NCBI GenBank assembly: GCA_022601645.1 | Contig: JAJACH010000001.1 | Coordinates: 1,153,126-1,217,125, forward strand | Length of the DNA: 64,000 nucleotides | From: Chlamydiia bacterium | GTDB lineage: Bacteria > Chlamydiota > Chlamydiia > Chlamydiales > Simkaniaceae | Direction: 5' to 3' | In this document: piece by piece, positions 31,966 to 40,680 of the stretch | Layout: each line of letters starts with the position of its first letter | How positions within the stretch are numbered: position 1 is the stretch's first letter | The notes under the pieces: model-generated | Databases searched by the model: none | What the model was told of the DNA's origin: nothing | Seen by the model: the letters and a program-made list of their open reading frames with translations, nothing else | Made by a program: the position numbers and the translations under genes

Positions 31966-33978
31966 TTAGTACTTTGCTAATGAAACAATAGCACCTTCTA
32001 AATCAGCACGTTGAGGAAGAACAGCATCTTCTAGCACCTTACTGTAAGGGACGGGGCAGTTCTTAGCGCCAAGGCGCTCAACGGGGGCATCTAAGTGCTC
32101 AAAGGCTTGATTAGAGATTTGGGAGGCGATTTCAGCACCGAGACCTCCGAAGAGGGCGGCTTCATGAGCAACAAGAGCTTTCCCTGTTTTCTTCACAGAT
32201 GTGAGAATGGTTTCCATATCAATCGGTGAGAGTGTACGCAGGTCGATGAGATCAGCTGACAAGCCTTCGCGTTCGAGTTTGGTGAGGATATCGTTGGCCA
32301 TCGGTACAAGCATACCGTAGGTCACGATGGTTAAATCATCGCCTTCTCGTACGAGGTTGGCTTTGCCAAGGGGTGTGATGGCGTTCTTTCCAGGTTCTGG
32401 TCGCGCTGAAAAAGCGCGCATTCTATAGAGCGCTTTGTGCTCTAGGAAGATCACTGGATTGGGATCGCGAATCGCAGCTTTAATGAGTGTTTTTGCATCG
32501 TCTGCGTTACTTGGGCAAACGACTTTAAGGCCTGGTGTGTGGCAGAGGTAGGCTTCAACGGCTTGTGAATGGTAAGGTCCACCTTGGATGTAACCGCCAT
32601 AGGGCATACGGATCACTGCAGGGCAGCCCCATTCGCCGTTTGAACGGTAGTGAATGGAAGAGATTTCGTTAACGATTTGGTTAAACCCAGTCCACATGTA
32701 GTCGCAAAACTGAATTTCGGCAACGGGGATGTGGTCGTCTGTAAACGTCATGCCAAGCGAAGTGCCTGTAATAGTTGATTCGGCAAGGGGTGTGTTAAAG
32801 CAGCGGTTGTCACCAAAAAGCTCGGTGAGTTCTCGCGTAGCGCCAAACACGCCGCCTTTTCCCTTTGCAACGTCTTGTCCAAAGACAACAATTTTCTCAT
32901 TTTCTGCCATCTCTTCTTTAAGCGCATTGTTGATGGCATCGACCATGACGATGGTTTCGCCTACGGCGTCTGTCGTCTCTTCGATATGAGGCGTTTTTGC
33001 GTAGACGTTTTTCTCAGCAGAGCATGGCACTGGGTGTGGTTTTTCATCAGCGCGTTTTGCAGCCTCTTCCACTTCTTCATGAATGCGGTCTTTCATGGCG
33101 GCAATGTCGCTTTCTTTCGCGATGCCCATGTCAAGGATCCACTGTTCGAGGCGTGGGAGTGGGTCTCTCTCGATGTCATCGGAGAGAAACGCTTCTGCTT
33201 TGTATTTCTTGGGGTCATCGGAGCTAGAGTGCGGTCCGATGCGCGGGATGTGTGCCACAACAAGGGCTGGCCCCTCTCCCCCGCGAGCTTTTTCCACGGC
33301 GTCTTTTAGGGCGGTTGAGGTTTCTTCAAAATCGGTGCCGTCGAAGTCGTAGATATTTAAGTTTGGGTAGCCGCTTGCGACTTTCGCGATGTTTCCGCCG
33401 GCAGTTTGGTCATTCGTCGGTACGGAAATCGCCCATCCGTTGTCTTGGACAACGAAGATCACTGGTAATTTATATAAACAGGCGTAGTTGAGCGCTTCAT
33501 GGAAATCGCCCTGAGAGGTTGCTCCATCGCCACATGAGACATAGACAACTTCATCCTTGCCGCTTAGCTGAATGCTGCGTGCAACTCCGACTCCTTGAAG
33601 GAACTGTGAGCCTACAACACTTGATTGGCATGGCATGCGAAGACGTCTGTCTGAAAAATGTTCGGGCATCTGACGCCCACCCGAGTGGTCTGTCACATCG
33701 CGTCCCATGAGCGTTGCAAAAAGATCACACATATCGGCACCTAGGCCGAGAGCAAAAGTGCGATCACGGTAATACGGGAGTCCCCAGTCCTTTCCAGGGG
33801 TTAAGCTCAAGGCTGATAATGCACCGATGAGTTCGTGCCCCATGACACAAAGGTGGAAATTGCCCCCTTTATTCTGCCTAATGATTTTTTGCATTTTTTC
33901 ATCGGTAAGTCTTGCTTTAAGCATGACTTCTAATGTTTTCATGCACAGCTCTGTCTGCCTAGCTGCTAACTGGTTCAT
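31966..33978 (-). CDS. thiamine-diphosphate 2-oxoacid dehydrogenase E1, alpha and beta subunits fused
   Basis: Protein of 670 residues. Residues up to about 330 are the alpha part, with the cofactor motif GDGATSQGDFHEALNYACL ending in QDNGWAIS; from about 345 lies the beta part, with IVVFGQDVAKGKGGVFG, FNTPLAESTITG and the late VAHEAALFGGLGAEI. It decarboxylates a 2-oxoacid (branched-chain or pyruvate-type) and passes the acyl group to an E2 lipoyl enzyme, not present in the window. The alpha-beta fusion is known in chlamydiae. The ATG overlaps the stop of the UPF0158 gene by four bases. Confidence 0.9.
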   Translation of the reverse strand: MNQLAARQTELCMKTLEVMLKARLTDEKMQKIIRQNKGGNFHLCVMGHELIGALSALSLTPGKDWGLPYYRDRTFALGLGADMCDLFATLMGRDVTDHSGGRQMPEHFSDRRLRMPCQSSVVGSQFLQGVGVARSIQLSGKDEVVYVSCGDGATSQGDFHEALNYACLYKLPVIFVVQDNGWAISVPTNDQTAGGNIAKVASGYPNLNIYDFDGTDFEETSTALKDAVEKARGGEGPALVVAHIPRIGPHSSSDDPKKYKAEAFLSDDIERDPLPRLEQWILDMGIAKESDIAAMKDRIHEEVEEAAKRADEKPHPVPCSAEKNVYAKTPHIEETTDAVGETIVMVDAINNALKEEMAENEKIVVFGQDVAKGKGGVFGATRELTELFGDNRCFNTPLAESTITGTSLGMTFTDDHIPVAEIQFCDYMWTGFNQIVNEISSIHYRSNGEWGCPAVIRMPYGGYIQGGPYHSQAVEAYLCHTPGLKVVCPSNADDAKTLIKAAIRDPNPVIFLEHKALYRMRAFSARPEPGKNAITPLGKANLVREGDDLTIVTYGMLVPMANDILTKLEREGLSADLIDLRTLSPIDMETILTSVKKTGKALVAHEAALFGGLGAEIASQISNQAFEHLDAPVERLGAKNCPVPYSKVLEDAVLPQRADLEGAIVSLAKY

Positions 33979-35078
33979 TCATCCCTCTTTTTCTTCTTAA
34001 TTTGCGTCACGCTCTTAACGCCCGCTTCCTTTTTCTTCGCGATAATTTCTTTAAGGTCTTTCTTGGTTCCTTTCTTTGGCAGGAATCCAGAAGCAATCGC
34101 GGAAATTTTGCCTTTGGGCTTTTCATCACCACCAGCACTTCCTTGCTCAGAGACGGCGCTGATGAGTTTTTCATCCTTTCCAAAGCTCACATCGTCAACG
34201 TCTTTGAGGCGATCAGACAAGTGTCTAAGCGATTCGAGCCTTTGTGATAACGCTTCAAGTTTGGTATCCACTTTAACACGCGTTGTTCCACGTAAACTTG
34301 CGATCAGCTCTGCTTCGGTGTCGAATTTCGCGGAGAAGGTGGCGGATGTGGCGCTATATTCTGGCATAAAGAGGAAGTGTCTTAAGCCCGATGGAACTGT
34401 TTTGTAGATGTCCGCAGTAAGCTGTGGATCAACTTCGACCTTCGCTGCCTGCTTGGGTGGACGACCTCGCTTAGGTCGCGGATTAAGCGCTTCGTTTGAA
34501 TAGTAGGTTGCCGCTTTTTTTTCTAAAGCATCGCGCGCTTGCTGCACGTCTTTCGGGACTTTGGCATCGAAAATATGCAACTTTAGCTTTTCGACAACAG
34601 GCTTGATCAGATCAATGTCCTCTTCAAAAACGAAGCGGATATCCATCTCGCGTAGCCACTCAATGATGCGGATTCTCGAGCGTTCGTGATAGTATTGCTG
34701 CCACTTTTCAAGCTCGGTTAAATGGTCATAAATGAACTCGATGAAGTTTTCTCGCGCCTCTTTAGAGCCGATGACATCTAGAAGCTTTTCCTTCGTATCG
34801 ATGTCGTAAACTTTTTCATTAACAAAGCCTTCCATAAACTTTTTTGTTTCATAGAAAGTCATTTTTGGAATGAGACAATACCGGTCGACGTTTGTCTCGA
34901 GTTCATTCAAAAGATGATTTAACTCTTCGGTGGTTTTATCGAGGTCGACATAAAAAATGAAGCCTTCATGCCTATCTAAATAAAAATCTCTTTCATCATC
35001 CGATTTAGCGAATGCGTCTAAGAGACGGTGAAAGCGTAGGATCAGGGGGTTTTTTGCAGTTTCAGTCTTCTTGGCCAT
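33975..35078 (-). CDS. UPF0158 family protein with AT-hook
   Basis: Protein of 367 residues. The N-terminal 170 residues match the chlamydial UPF0158 family (FYVDLDKTTEELNHLL, FMEGFVNEKVYDID, IRIIEWLREMDIRFVF). The middle carries RPKRGRPPKQ, a canonical AT-hook core that binds the minor groove of AT-rich DNA, and the C-terminal third is charged, with a Lys-rich end (KSVTQIKKKKRDE). DNA binding is therefore likely, but the role is unknown. AAGGATG before the ATG is the ribosome binding site. It lies upstream of, and coupled to, the E1 fusion gene. Confidence 0.8.
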   Translation of the reverse strand: MAKKTETAKNPLILRFHRLLDAFAKSDDERDFYLDRHEGFIFYVDLDKTTEELNHLLNELETNVDRYCLIPKMTFYETKKFMEGFVNEKVYDIDTKEKLLDVIGSKEARENFIEFIYDHLTELEKWQQYYHERSRIRIIEWLREMDIRFVFEEDIDLIKPVVEKLKLHIFDAKVPKDVQQARDALEKKAATYYSNEALNPRPKRGRPPKQAAKVEVDPQLTADIYKTVPSGLRHFLFMPEYSATSATFSAKFDTEAELIASLRGTTRVKVDTKLEALSQRLESLRHLSDRLKDVDDVSFGKDEKLISAVSEQGSAGGDEKPKGKISAIASGFLPKKGTKKDLKEIIAKKKEAGVKSVTQIKKKKRDE

Positions 35079-35157
35079 AAATCATCCTTGTAGTGCGGCT
35101 CATCATAGAACACTTTCCTTAGATATTCAACCCCCATATTCTATTCTTTTATACCAG

Positions 35158-35186
35158 TTGTTGAATAAGACGAGGGCGCATATACT
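35158..35186 (+). promoter_or_regulatory. promoter of the alpha/beta hydrolase, predicted leaderless
   Basis: TTGTTG (35158-35163) and TATACT (35181-35186) are 17 bases apart; ATG 35193 follows after six bases. The -10 box lies inside the dyad at 35182-35202. Confidence 0.65.
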
Positions 35187-35202
35187 GCCAGCATGGCAGT
35201 AT
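35182..35202. promoter_or_regulatory. perfect dyad over -10 box and start codon
   Basis: ATACTGCCA (35182-35190) and TGGCAGTAT (35194-35202) are perfect nine-base complements around a three-base centre that includes the A of the start codon. A regulator binding here would block the promoter; in RNA the start codon would be in a hairpin. No T-run follows, so it is not a terminator. Confidence 0.5.
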
Positions 35203-36104
35203 CAAGAATAGATACAAATACTCAAGTATTTGTTAACAACACAGACTTCTACGGAACGCAGAATGTTACACAACAGATTGCTGATTTCGCATGCACCCTC
35301 TTTCGAACCATTGTGTTCCCAATTGGGCTTCTAAATTACTTTGTTGCGCACAATGTGCTTCAAGCACAAGATTTAAATGTAGCTCCAGAGAGACTTAACC
35401 AAGCAAGAGAAACGCTTCCAGGTGAGAGAATCACCTTACAAACTCCAGATGGTATTCAACTTGATGGGATGGTAAACCGCCGCCCAGGCTCTAACAAATG
35501 GATCGTCTTTTGCAATCCGAACTGTGCTTTGTATGAAGGCGTTGCCGAAAGATATGAGCGCATCGCTAACATTGCTGGAGCGAATTATGTCGTCTTCAAC
35601 TATCGTGGCACTGGTGCCAGCGAAGGCAGCACCTCATGCCCAAGAGACCTTTATGTCGATGGGGAAACAGCACTTCGTTACGCGCTAGATCAACCAGGCA
35701 GTTCTCCCGAGCACACAATGATGTACGGCTGGTCACTTGGTGGCGCTGTCGCAGCAGAAACGGCAGCGAACCACCCCGGTGTTCACCTTTGCTCTGACCG
35801 CTCTTTTGAGAGTTTATCGCATTTTGTTGCAACGCGCATTGCCTCTTTTGCTGCAACACTCCTTCACCTCATCGGCTGGGAAATGAACGCCCTAGATGCT
35901 CTAAGACGCATCTCAGGTGAAACAATGATTATAGCCGCCCAAAATGATGAAGTGATTGGCCTTGATGTTTCTCTCTATGAAGGCGCTGTCCGCGAAGGGA
36001 TTGCCGTTCCAAGAGCGAGGGTCTTTAATGGCTTCGGTCATGGTGGTGATCACGTTGACACAGCACGTGGCTTTTTAAGAGACAACATTAACGCTTTTCT
36101 ATAA
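35193..36104 (+). CDS. alpha/beta hydrolase with hydrophobic N-terminal region
   Basis: Protein of 303 residues. The nucleophile elbow is YGWSLGGAVAAE, the oxyanion region follows YVVFNYRGTGASEG, and GHGGDH near the C terminus supplies the catalytic histidine; the acid is probably D in IIAAQNDEVIG. A hydrophobic stretch (about residues 27-50, ADFACTLFRTIVFPIGLLNYFV) precedes the domain and may bind membrane. The overall layout recalls hydrolases secreted by intracellular bacteria such as Legionella, but the substrate is unknown. No Shine-Dalgarno sequence; promoter and dyad abut the start. Confidence 0.75.
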   Translation: MAVSRIDTNTQVFVNNTDFYGTQNVTQQIADFACTLFRTIVFPIGLLNYFVAHNVLQAQDLNVAPERLNQARETLPGERITLQTPDGIQLDGMVNRRPGSNKWIVFCNPNCALYEGVAERYERIANIAGANYVVFNYRGTGASEGSTSCPRDLYVDGETALRYALDQPGSSPEHTMMYGWSLGGAVAAETAANHPGVHLCSDRSFESLSHFVATRIASFAATLLHLIGWEMNALDALRRISGETMIIAAQNDEVIGLDVSLYEGAVREGIAVPRARVFNGFGHGGDHVDTARGFLRDNINAFL

Positions 36105-36129
36105 ACCTCGCTTCAATTAAAATGTCTCT

Positions 36130-37392
36130 ATGCTAGACATCAAATTGATCAGAGAGAATGCGAAAGCGTTAGAAGCGAAACTCAAAACAAAAGACCCAGA
36201 GATTGATCTTAAGCCCATCTTAGAAATGGATGAGAAGGCGCGAGGGATCATGGCTAAAGTGGAAGAGCTCAAAGCAAAGCGCAATGAGCTCTCCAAGCAA
36301 ATCGGGTTGCTCAAGCGCGAGAAAAAAGACGCATCAGGCGTGATGAGCGAAGTCACAGGCTTTGGCGAGCAGATTCAAACGCTTGACTCTGAGCTCAAAA
36401 CCCTGCAAGAAACTCTACAAGATCTACTAGCAAGACTCCCAAATATCCCCCAAGATCAGATCAAAGTTGCAATGGATCCCGAGGAAAACGTCTGCATCAA
36501 AACCTTTGGAGACAAGCGCGATTTTGAGTTTGAGCCGAAAAACCACGTTGAGCTCAATGAAACGCTCCACTATTTCGACTTTAAGCGCGGAGCGAAAATC
36601 TCTGGCACGGGCTGGCCTGTTTATACGGGAAAAGGCGCTGAGCTCGAATGGGCCCTGATCAACTACATGCTTGATATTCATCGTAAAAATGGCTTTACCC
36701 AGATTATGCCGCCACACATGGTGCGCCCTGAGATCATGTATGGCTGCTCCCAGTTCCCGAAATTCAAAGATCAGGTCTACCGTCTAAAAGATGAAGACTA
36801 CGAACTCTACACGATTCCAACAGCTGAAGCAGCGCTAAACGGCCTCCACTACGACGAAATTATCCCCGAAGAGTCATTGCCAATTAAGTATACCGCTTAC
36901 ACCCCCTGCTTCCGCCGCGAAGCGGGTGCAGCTGGCTCCCAAGAACGGGGTCTTATTCGGATCCACCAATTCAATAAAGTAGAAATGTTTTGTTTCACAA
37001 AACCGGATGAATCTGAGGCAATGTTCGAGAAGATGATGGCTTCTGCAGAAGAAGTGCTTGAAGGGCTTAACATGCACTATCGCAATATGCTTCTTGTCAC
37101 GGGCGATATGTCTTTTGCCTCAGCAAAAACAGTTGATATAGAAGTCTACCTCCCGGGCCAAAACAGATACTACGAAGTCTCATCGGTTTCTCACTGCACT
37201 GATTTTCAGTCTCGCCGCTCAAAAACACGAGCAAAGAAAGGGAATGACAAACCGTATCTTGTTCACACGCTTAATGGATCTGGTGTGGCAACCTCTCGCT
37301 TGATGGTAGCACTGCTTGAGAATAACCAAAATGCAGATGGAACAATTAACCTTCCGCCGGTTCTTCTTCCCTACTTACACGCATCGAGCTAA
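36130..37392 (+). CDS. serS: seryl-tRNA synthetase
   Basis: Class II synthetase of 420 residues. The N-terminal coiled-coil arm that grips tRNA-Ser (about 28-100, KVEELKAKRNELSKQIGLLK) precedes the catalytic core with motif 1 (QIMPPHMVRPEIMYG), motif 2 (YTPCFRREAGAAG) and motif 3 (LNGSGVATSRLMVALLEN). Length is normal. No ribosome binding site is seen; TAAAAT (36118-36123) ends six bases before the ATG, with a poor -35 match, so it may be another leaderless gene. Its 3' end overlaps a convergent gene by 47 bases. Confidence 0.95.
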   Translation: MLDIKLIRENAKALEAKLKTKDPEIDLKPILEMDEKARGIMAKVEELKAKRNELSKQIGLLKREKKDASGVMSEVTGFGEQIQTLDSELKTLQETLQDLLARLPNIPQDQIKVAMDPEENVCIKTFGDKRDFEFEPKNHVELNETLHYFDFKRGAKISGTGWPVYTGKGAELEWALINYMLDIHRKNGFTQIMPPHMVRPEIMYGCSQFPKFKDQVYRLKDEDYELYTIPTAEAALNGLHYDEIIPEESLPIKYTAYTPCFRREAGAAGSQERGLIRIHQFNKVEMFCFTKPDESEAMFEKMMASAEEVLEGLNMHYRNMLLVTGDMSFASAKTVDIEVYLPGQNRYYEVSSVSHCTDFQSRRSKTRAKKGNDKPYLVHTLNGSGVATSRLMVALLENNQNADGTINLPPVLLPYLHASS

Positions 37393-37864
37393 ACGCTTTT
37401 TCAGCGAAATCTATGTCGTGTCCCTCGAAAACCACGTAGTAACCCCTACCATGAAAATAGCAAAAGCGCACAATGCGAAACGCCTCTTCCCCTTCTTGAA
37501 AGCCTGTGTCAACGATGTACATTCCAGAATCATTCGCAACAATGTCATGTTCAAATTTCCCATCAGGATCGGCGAGTGTTAGGTAGTCATCTACGCTCTT
37601 TGGTAGATCTTGCCTTCCTCTTGAGGTATGCATTTCAAAATGATTTTCGCCCTCCTCTCCATAAAGGTACCAAAACTGCATTCCTATCAAACCAAGATTG
37701 ATCTGACCTGGAAAATTCGCTTCAAAGCGGTCAGGGCCATCTGAAAAAAAAGCGCGTTGCCACATCACGCCGTCTAAATTCATCTCATCTCCTACTAGAC
37801 CGACCTCCTCAGCAAATAGCGCGGTACAAGCAAATATAGCTAAGAGAATTTTTTTTATTGCCAA
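37346..37864 (-). CDS. small exported protein of unknown function
   Basis: Protein of 172 residues. A signal peptide (IKKILLAIFACTALFAEE) is followed by a soluble domain rich in beta strand and aromatic residues, ending in an acidic tail. No family recognised. The only usable start is TTG 37864, which overlaps the last codons of the upstream GT32 gene, so translation is probably coupled to it. The 47-base overlap with serS at its 3' end is unusually long for convergent genes. Confidence 0.55.
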   Translation of the reverse strand: MAIKKILLAIFACTALFAEEVGLVGDEMNLDGVMWQRAFFSDGPDRFEANFPGQINLGLIGMQFWYLYGEEGENHFEMHTSRGRQDLPKSVDDYLTLADPDGKFEHDIVANDSGMYIVDTGFQEGEEAFRIVRFCYFHGRGYYVVFEGHDIDFAEKAFSSMRVSREEEPAEG

Positions 37865-38670
37865 CTTGTTGCCCAGTAGTGGATCCCGCTCGATTCAGGA
37901 CGCAGGAAGGTTTTGAGTTGCCCGGGTGTGATCTTCCCGCTCCAAAATTCCTTTTGCAAGGTATGAGGGAAGGGGTAGAAAAACGAACACGGATAGATAC
38001 AAACGGCATTGCTTTTATGCGCCGTGACATAGAGTAAAATTTGGTCTGTGATAAATGCTGGGCCTGTGGTCGCGATGACTTCTTCAGGAGATAAATCGAC
38101 TTTTTTCACCCGTTTGATGTTTTCGATAAAAACATCAATAAGAGGGTGTCCTGGCCTTGATGCGATAAATGCATTGCCTACACTTTCGTGGTCATGCAAA
38201 CCCGCAAAAAAGTCGTGTGCATGCGTGAAATTATCAAGGGGCTTTAGGCATTCAAAATCTGTGTCTGCATAAACCCCACCGTAGCGCTTTAAAAGCTCAT
38301 AGCGGAGGATATCTGACTTAAAACCAAAGTTTTTCGACTTGTCAAAAAGTTCTCGATTTTCCATTTCAAGGTCAGCAACATCATCATCGGTCCAAAGTTT
38401 GTACTCATAGCCTGGGTTCATCTCTTCCCAGGTCTTACAAAAACGTGCGTATTTCTTTGGCAGCTCACCCCCAAGCCAAATCTGATGAATGATGCGCGGG
38501 ATGAGCGGCTTTTCGGCTTTGCGCGTTACTTCATGGTTGTTTTTTTCATAAAGTTTTTGGAAAACAGCCCGCTCCGGCGGAACATTAGCGTAATTGGGTC
38601 CCATCGATTCTTCAAAAGAAACGATAGCACACAGCTTACACGATATAAGTATAGCTACGATAAAACGCAC
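37855..38670 (-). CDS. exported GT32-type glycosyltransferase
   Basis: Protein of 271 residues. The segment IPRIIHQIWLGGELP, then WTDDDV, SDILRYELLKRYGGVYADTDFECLKPL with the DxD metal site, is the standard GT32 layout (OCH1-type and toxin-type mannosyl/glucosyltransferases). The first 20 residues form a signal peptide, which is odd for an enzyme using cytosolic nucleotide-sugars and suggests action after secretion. The start is GTG 38670 with AAGAGG upstream. A small exported protein follows in an overlapping frame. Confidence 0.75.
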   Translation of the reverse strand: MRFIVAILISCKLCAIVSFEESMGPNYANVPPERAVFQKLYEKNNHEVTRKAEKPLIPRIIHQIWLGGELPKKYARFCKTWEEMNPGYEYKLWTDDDVADLEMENRELFDKSKNFGFKSDILRYELLKRYGGVYADTDFECLKPLDNFTHAHDFFAGLHDHESVGNAFIASRPGHPLIDVFIENIKRVKKVDLSPEEVIATTGPAFITDQILLYVTAHKSNAVCIYPCSFFYPFPHTLQKEFWSGKITPGQLKTFLRPESSGIHYWATSWQ

Positions 38671-38758
38671 GATGACCTCTTATTGGAATAACGCATTAAT
38701 TGTAGAAAAATACCGAATTTCCTATCTAGAAAAATTCGAAGAAATTTATCCTGAAAAA

Positions 38759-39967
38759 ATGAATACAGACCATTTGATCAAAGACTTGATGGCTTTTTTG
38801 GATTCTTCCTATACAAGCTTCCATGCAAGTCATGCTGTTTGCAACCGCTTAGCCCATTGTGGATTTACCCCTCTTGAACTTGAAGAGTCGTGGAAACTTG
38901 AAGCCGGACAAGGATATTTCGTGGAACGTGATGGATCAGCCATCGCTTTTCGCATGCCCAAAAAGGGAAAAATTGACCGGTTCGTAACTTTAGGTGCCCA
39001 CACTGATAGTCCATGCCTTAAACTCAAACCAAATCCCCTCATTGAAAAAGACGGGATGATCATGTACCGCACAGAGAAATACGGCGGCCCGCTATTAAAG
39101 ACGTTTTTTGACCGCGACCTTTGCGTTGCTGGGCGCTTAATCAATGAAAGTGAAGAACTCGTAACTTTTGATGCCGCACCAGTCATTATTCCCTCTCTTG
39201 CCATCCACCTCAAACCTGAAGATGAGGTCAATGAACACGAACACATGTGCCCTCTTGTAAGCTTGGAAGGTCACCCTCTCCATGATCTAGATGGCACAGC
39301 TGAACTCTTCTTGTGCCCAATGGAGCGTGCGCGCCGTTTCGGAGAACTCGGAGAACTTCTAGCTTCTGCTCGCCTTGACAATTTAGTCTCTGTCCACGCT
39401 TCTGTCATGGCACTTTGCCATTCTAATCCAACAGACGCCCTCCAAGTTGGCGCCTTCTGGAACAATGAAGAAATCGGGTCACTAACAGCTGTTGGCGCCC
39501 ACTCTCCTCTTTTTACCGACATCGTGAAACGGGCGTGTCTTGGAAATGGCCTTGACGAAGAAGGATTCTTGCAAGCAAAAAGCCGCTCAATCACCCTCTC
39601 TTGTGATAATGCACATGCCATGCACCCCAATTACCCGGGGAAACATGACGACCAAAACACACCGCACCTCGGCCGAGGAGTGGCGATCAAGCAACACGGC
39701 TCGATGCGCTACGCCTCAACAGCATCTAGTGTGCATACCTTGCTTAAAGTCTTTGAAAAAGCTAAACTGCCCCACCAAATGTTTGCCACCCGCTCCGACA
39801 TGCGCTCTGGCTCAACAATCGGAGTGATTCACGAATCACAAACAGGAATTCGCACGGTAGACTTGGGCATTCCTCAACTTGCTATGCATTCTGCCAGGGA
39901 AACAATTAGTTTAAAGGATTATTTAGACCTATGTCATCTACTACAAGCGGCTCAGGAAATATTATGA
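38759..39967 (+). CDS. M18 family aminopeptidase (aspartyl aminopeptidase type)
   Basis: Cytosolic zinc peptidase of 402 residues. Motifs in order: LMAFLDSSYTSFHA near the N terminus, GAHTDSPCLKLKP (zinc ligand), ARLDNLVSVHA, FWNNEEIGSLTAVGA (catalytic Glu pair), SCDNAHAMHPNYPGKHD and TRSDMRSGSTIG. It removes N-terminal acidic residues from peptides. The ATG at 38759 matches the family start; a longer frame to 38672 would add 29 residues without homology. TATCCT six bases before the ATG hints at leaderless expression but no -35 box is seen. It overlaps the next gene by four bases. Confidence 0.88.
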   Translation: MNTDHLIKDLMAFLDSSYTSFHASHAVCNRLAHCGFTPLELEESWKLEAGQGYFVERDGSAIAFRMPKKGKIDRFVTLGAHTDSPCLKLKPNPLIEKDGMIMYRTEKYGGPLLKTFFDRDLCVAGRLINESEELVTFDAAPVIIPSLAIHLKPEDEVNEHEHMCPLVSLEGHPLHDLDGTAELFLCPMERARRFGELGELLASARLDNLVSVHASVMALCHSNPTDALQVGAFWNNEEIGSLTAVGAHSPLFTDIVKRACLGNGLDEEGFLQAKSRSITLSCDNAHAMHPNYPGKHDDQNTPHLGRGVAIKQHGSMRYASTASSVHTLLKVFEKAKLPHQMFATRSDMRSGSTIGVIHESQTGIRTVDLGIPQLAMHSARETISLKDYLDLCHLLQAAQEIL

Positions 39968-40680
39968 GCAATCATTTTGAAGGAAAATCAGCAGAGGAAC
40001 ACCTCATTGATGCGCGCAAAAAAGGCGCAAAGGTGATGGAAGAAACACATGGGGCAGAGCTCTCAGGAGCTTTTTTTGCCCTAGCTGATGGCGCAAAAGA
40101 ATCGGCCTTTTACATGATGCTGATCCTACTGATGGAACCCTCTTTATGGGTCCTTGCCATGTTTGGCAGCGGCTTACTGCTTTGGAAAATTGGACGCGCG
40201 GCGCGACTTGGCTGGGAAAGACTTGAACGGTTACACCGCCTTATCGAAGAAGAGCGCTACGAAATCACTCACCACCGCGCTCAGGAAAAAGAGGAACTCA
40301 CCGATCTTTATCGTCAAAAAGGCTTAACTGGAAAACTCCTAGAGGATGTGATTGAAGTCCTCATGGCTGATGATAACCGCTTGTTACAAGTCATGTTAGA
40401 AGAAGAGCTCGGTCTTAAGCTGCAAAGCTTTGAGCACCCCTTACGTCAAGGTATCGGTGCGGGCATTGGCGTTTTGTTCGGCGGCATTTTAGTGTGGCTC
40501 GGCTACCTGTTTACCGGGTGGATCGGAGCTTTAGTTGTAGGCGGCATCATCATGGCGGTGATGGCCTATCTCCCTGCAAAAAGACAGAAAAACTTTTTAA
40601 TCAAAGCTGTTGTCTGGCAACTCGGAATTGCTTTTTTGGCACTTGGTGTGGTTTACTTCTTGCATGGCTTACGTCTTTGA
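39964..40680 (+). CDS. VIT1/CCC1-like membrane protein
   Basis: Protein of 238 residues with about five hydrophobic segments. The cytosolic stretch YRQKGLTGKLLEDVIEVLMAD...MLEEELGL is the metal-binding helix region of vacuolar iron transporter (VIT1/CCC1) relatives, and LRQGIGAGIGVLFGGILVWLGYL resembles the conserved second half. Iron or manganese transport is inferred from this resemblance. It sits between the aminopeptidase and a P-type metal ATPase, overlapping both, which supports a metal-handling unit. From memory the same order after serS occurs in Chlamydia trachomatis. Confidence 0.65.
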   Translation: MSNHFEGKSAEEHLIDARKKGAKVMEETHGAELSGAFFALADGAKESAFYMMLILLMEPSLWVLAMFGSGLLLWKIGRAARLGWERLERLHRLIEEERYEITHHRAQEKEELTDLYRQKGLTGKLLEDVIEVLMADDNRLLQVMLEEELGLKLQSFEHPLRQGIGAGIGVLFGGILVWLGYLFTGWIGALVVGGIIMAVMAYLPAKRQKNFLIKAVVWQLGIAFLALGVVYFLHGLRL

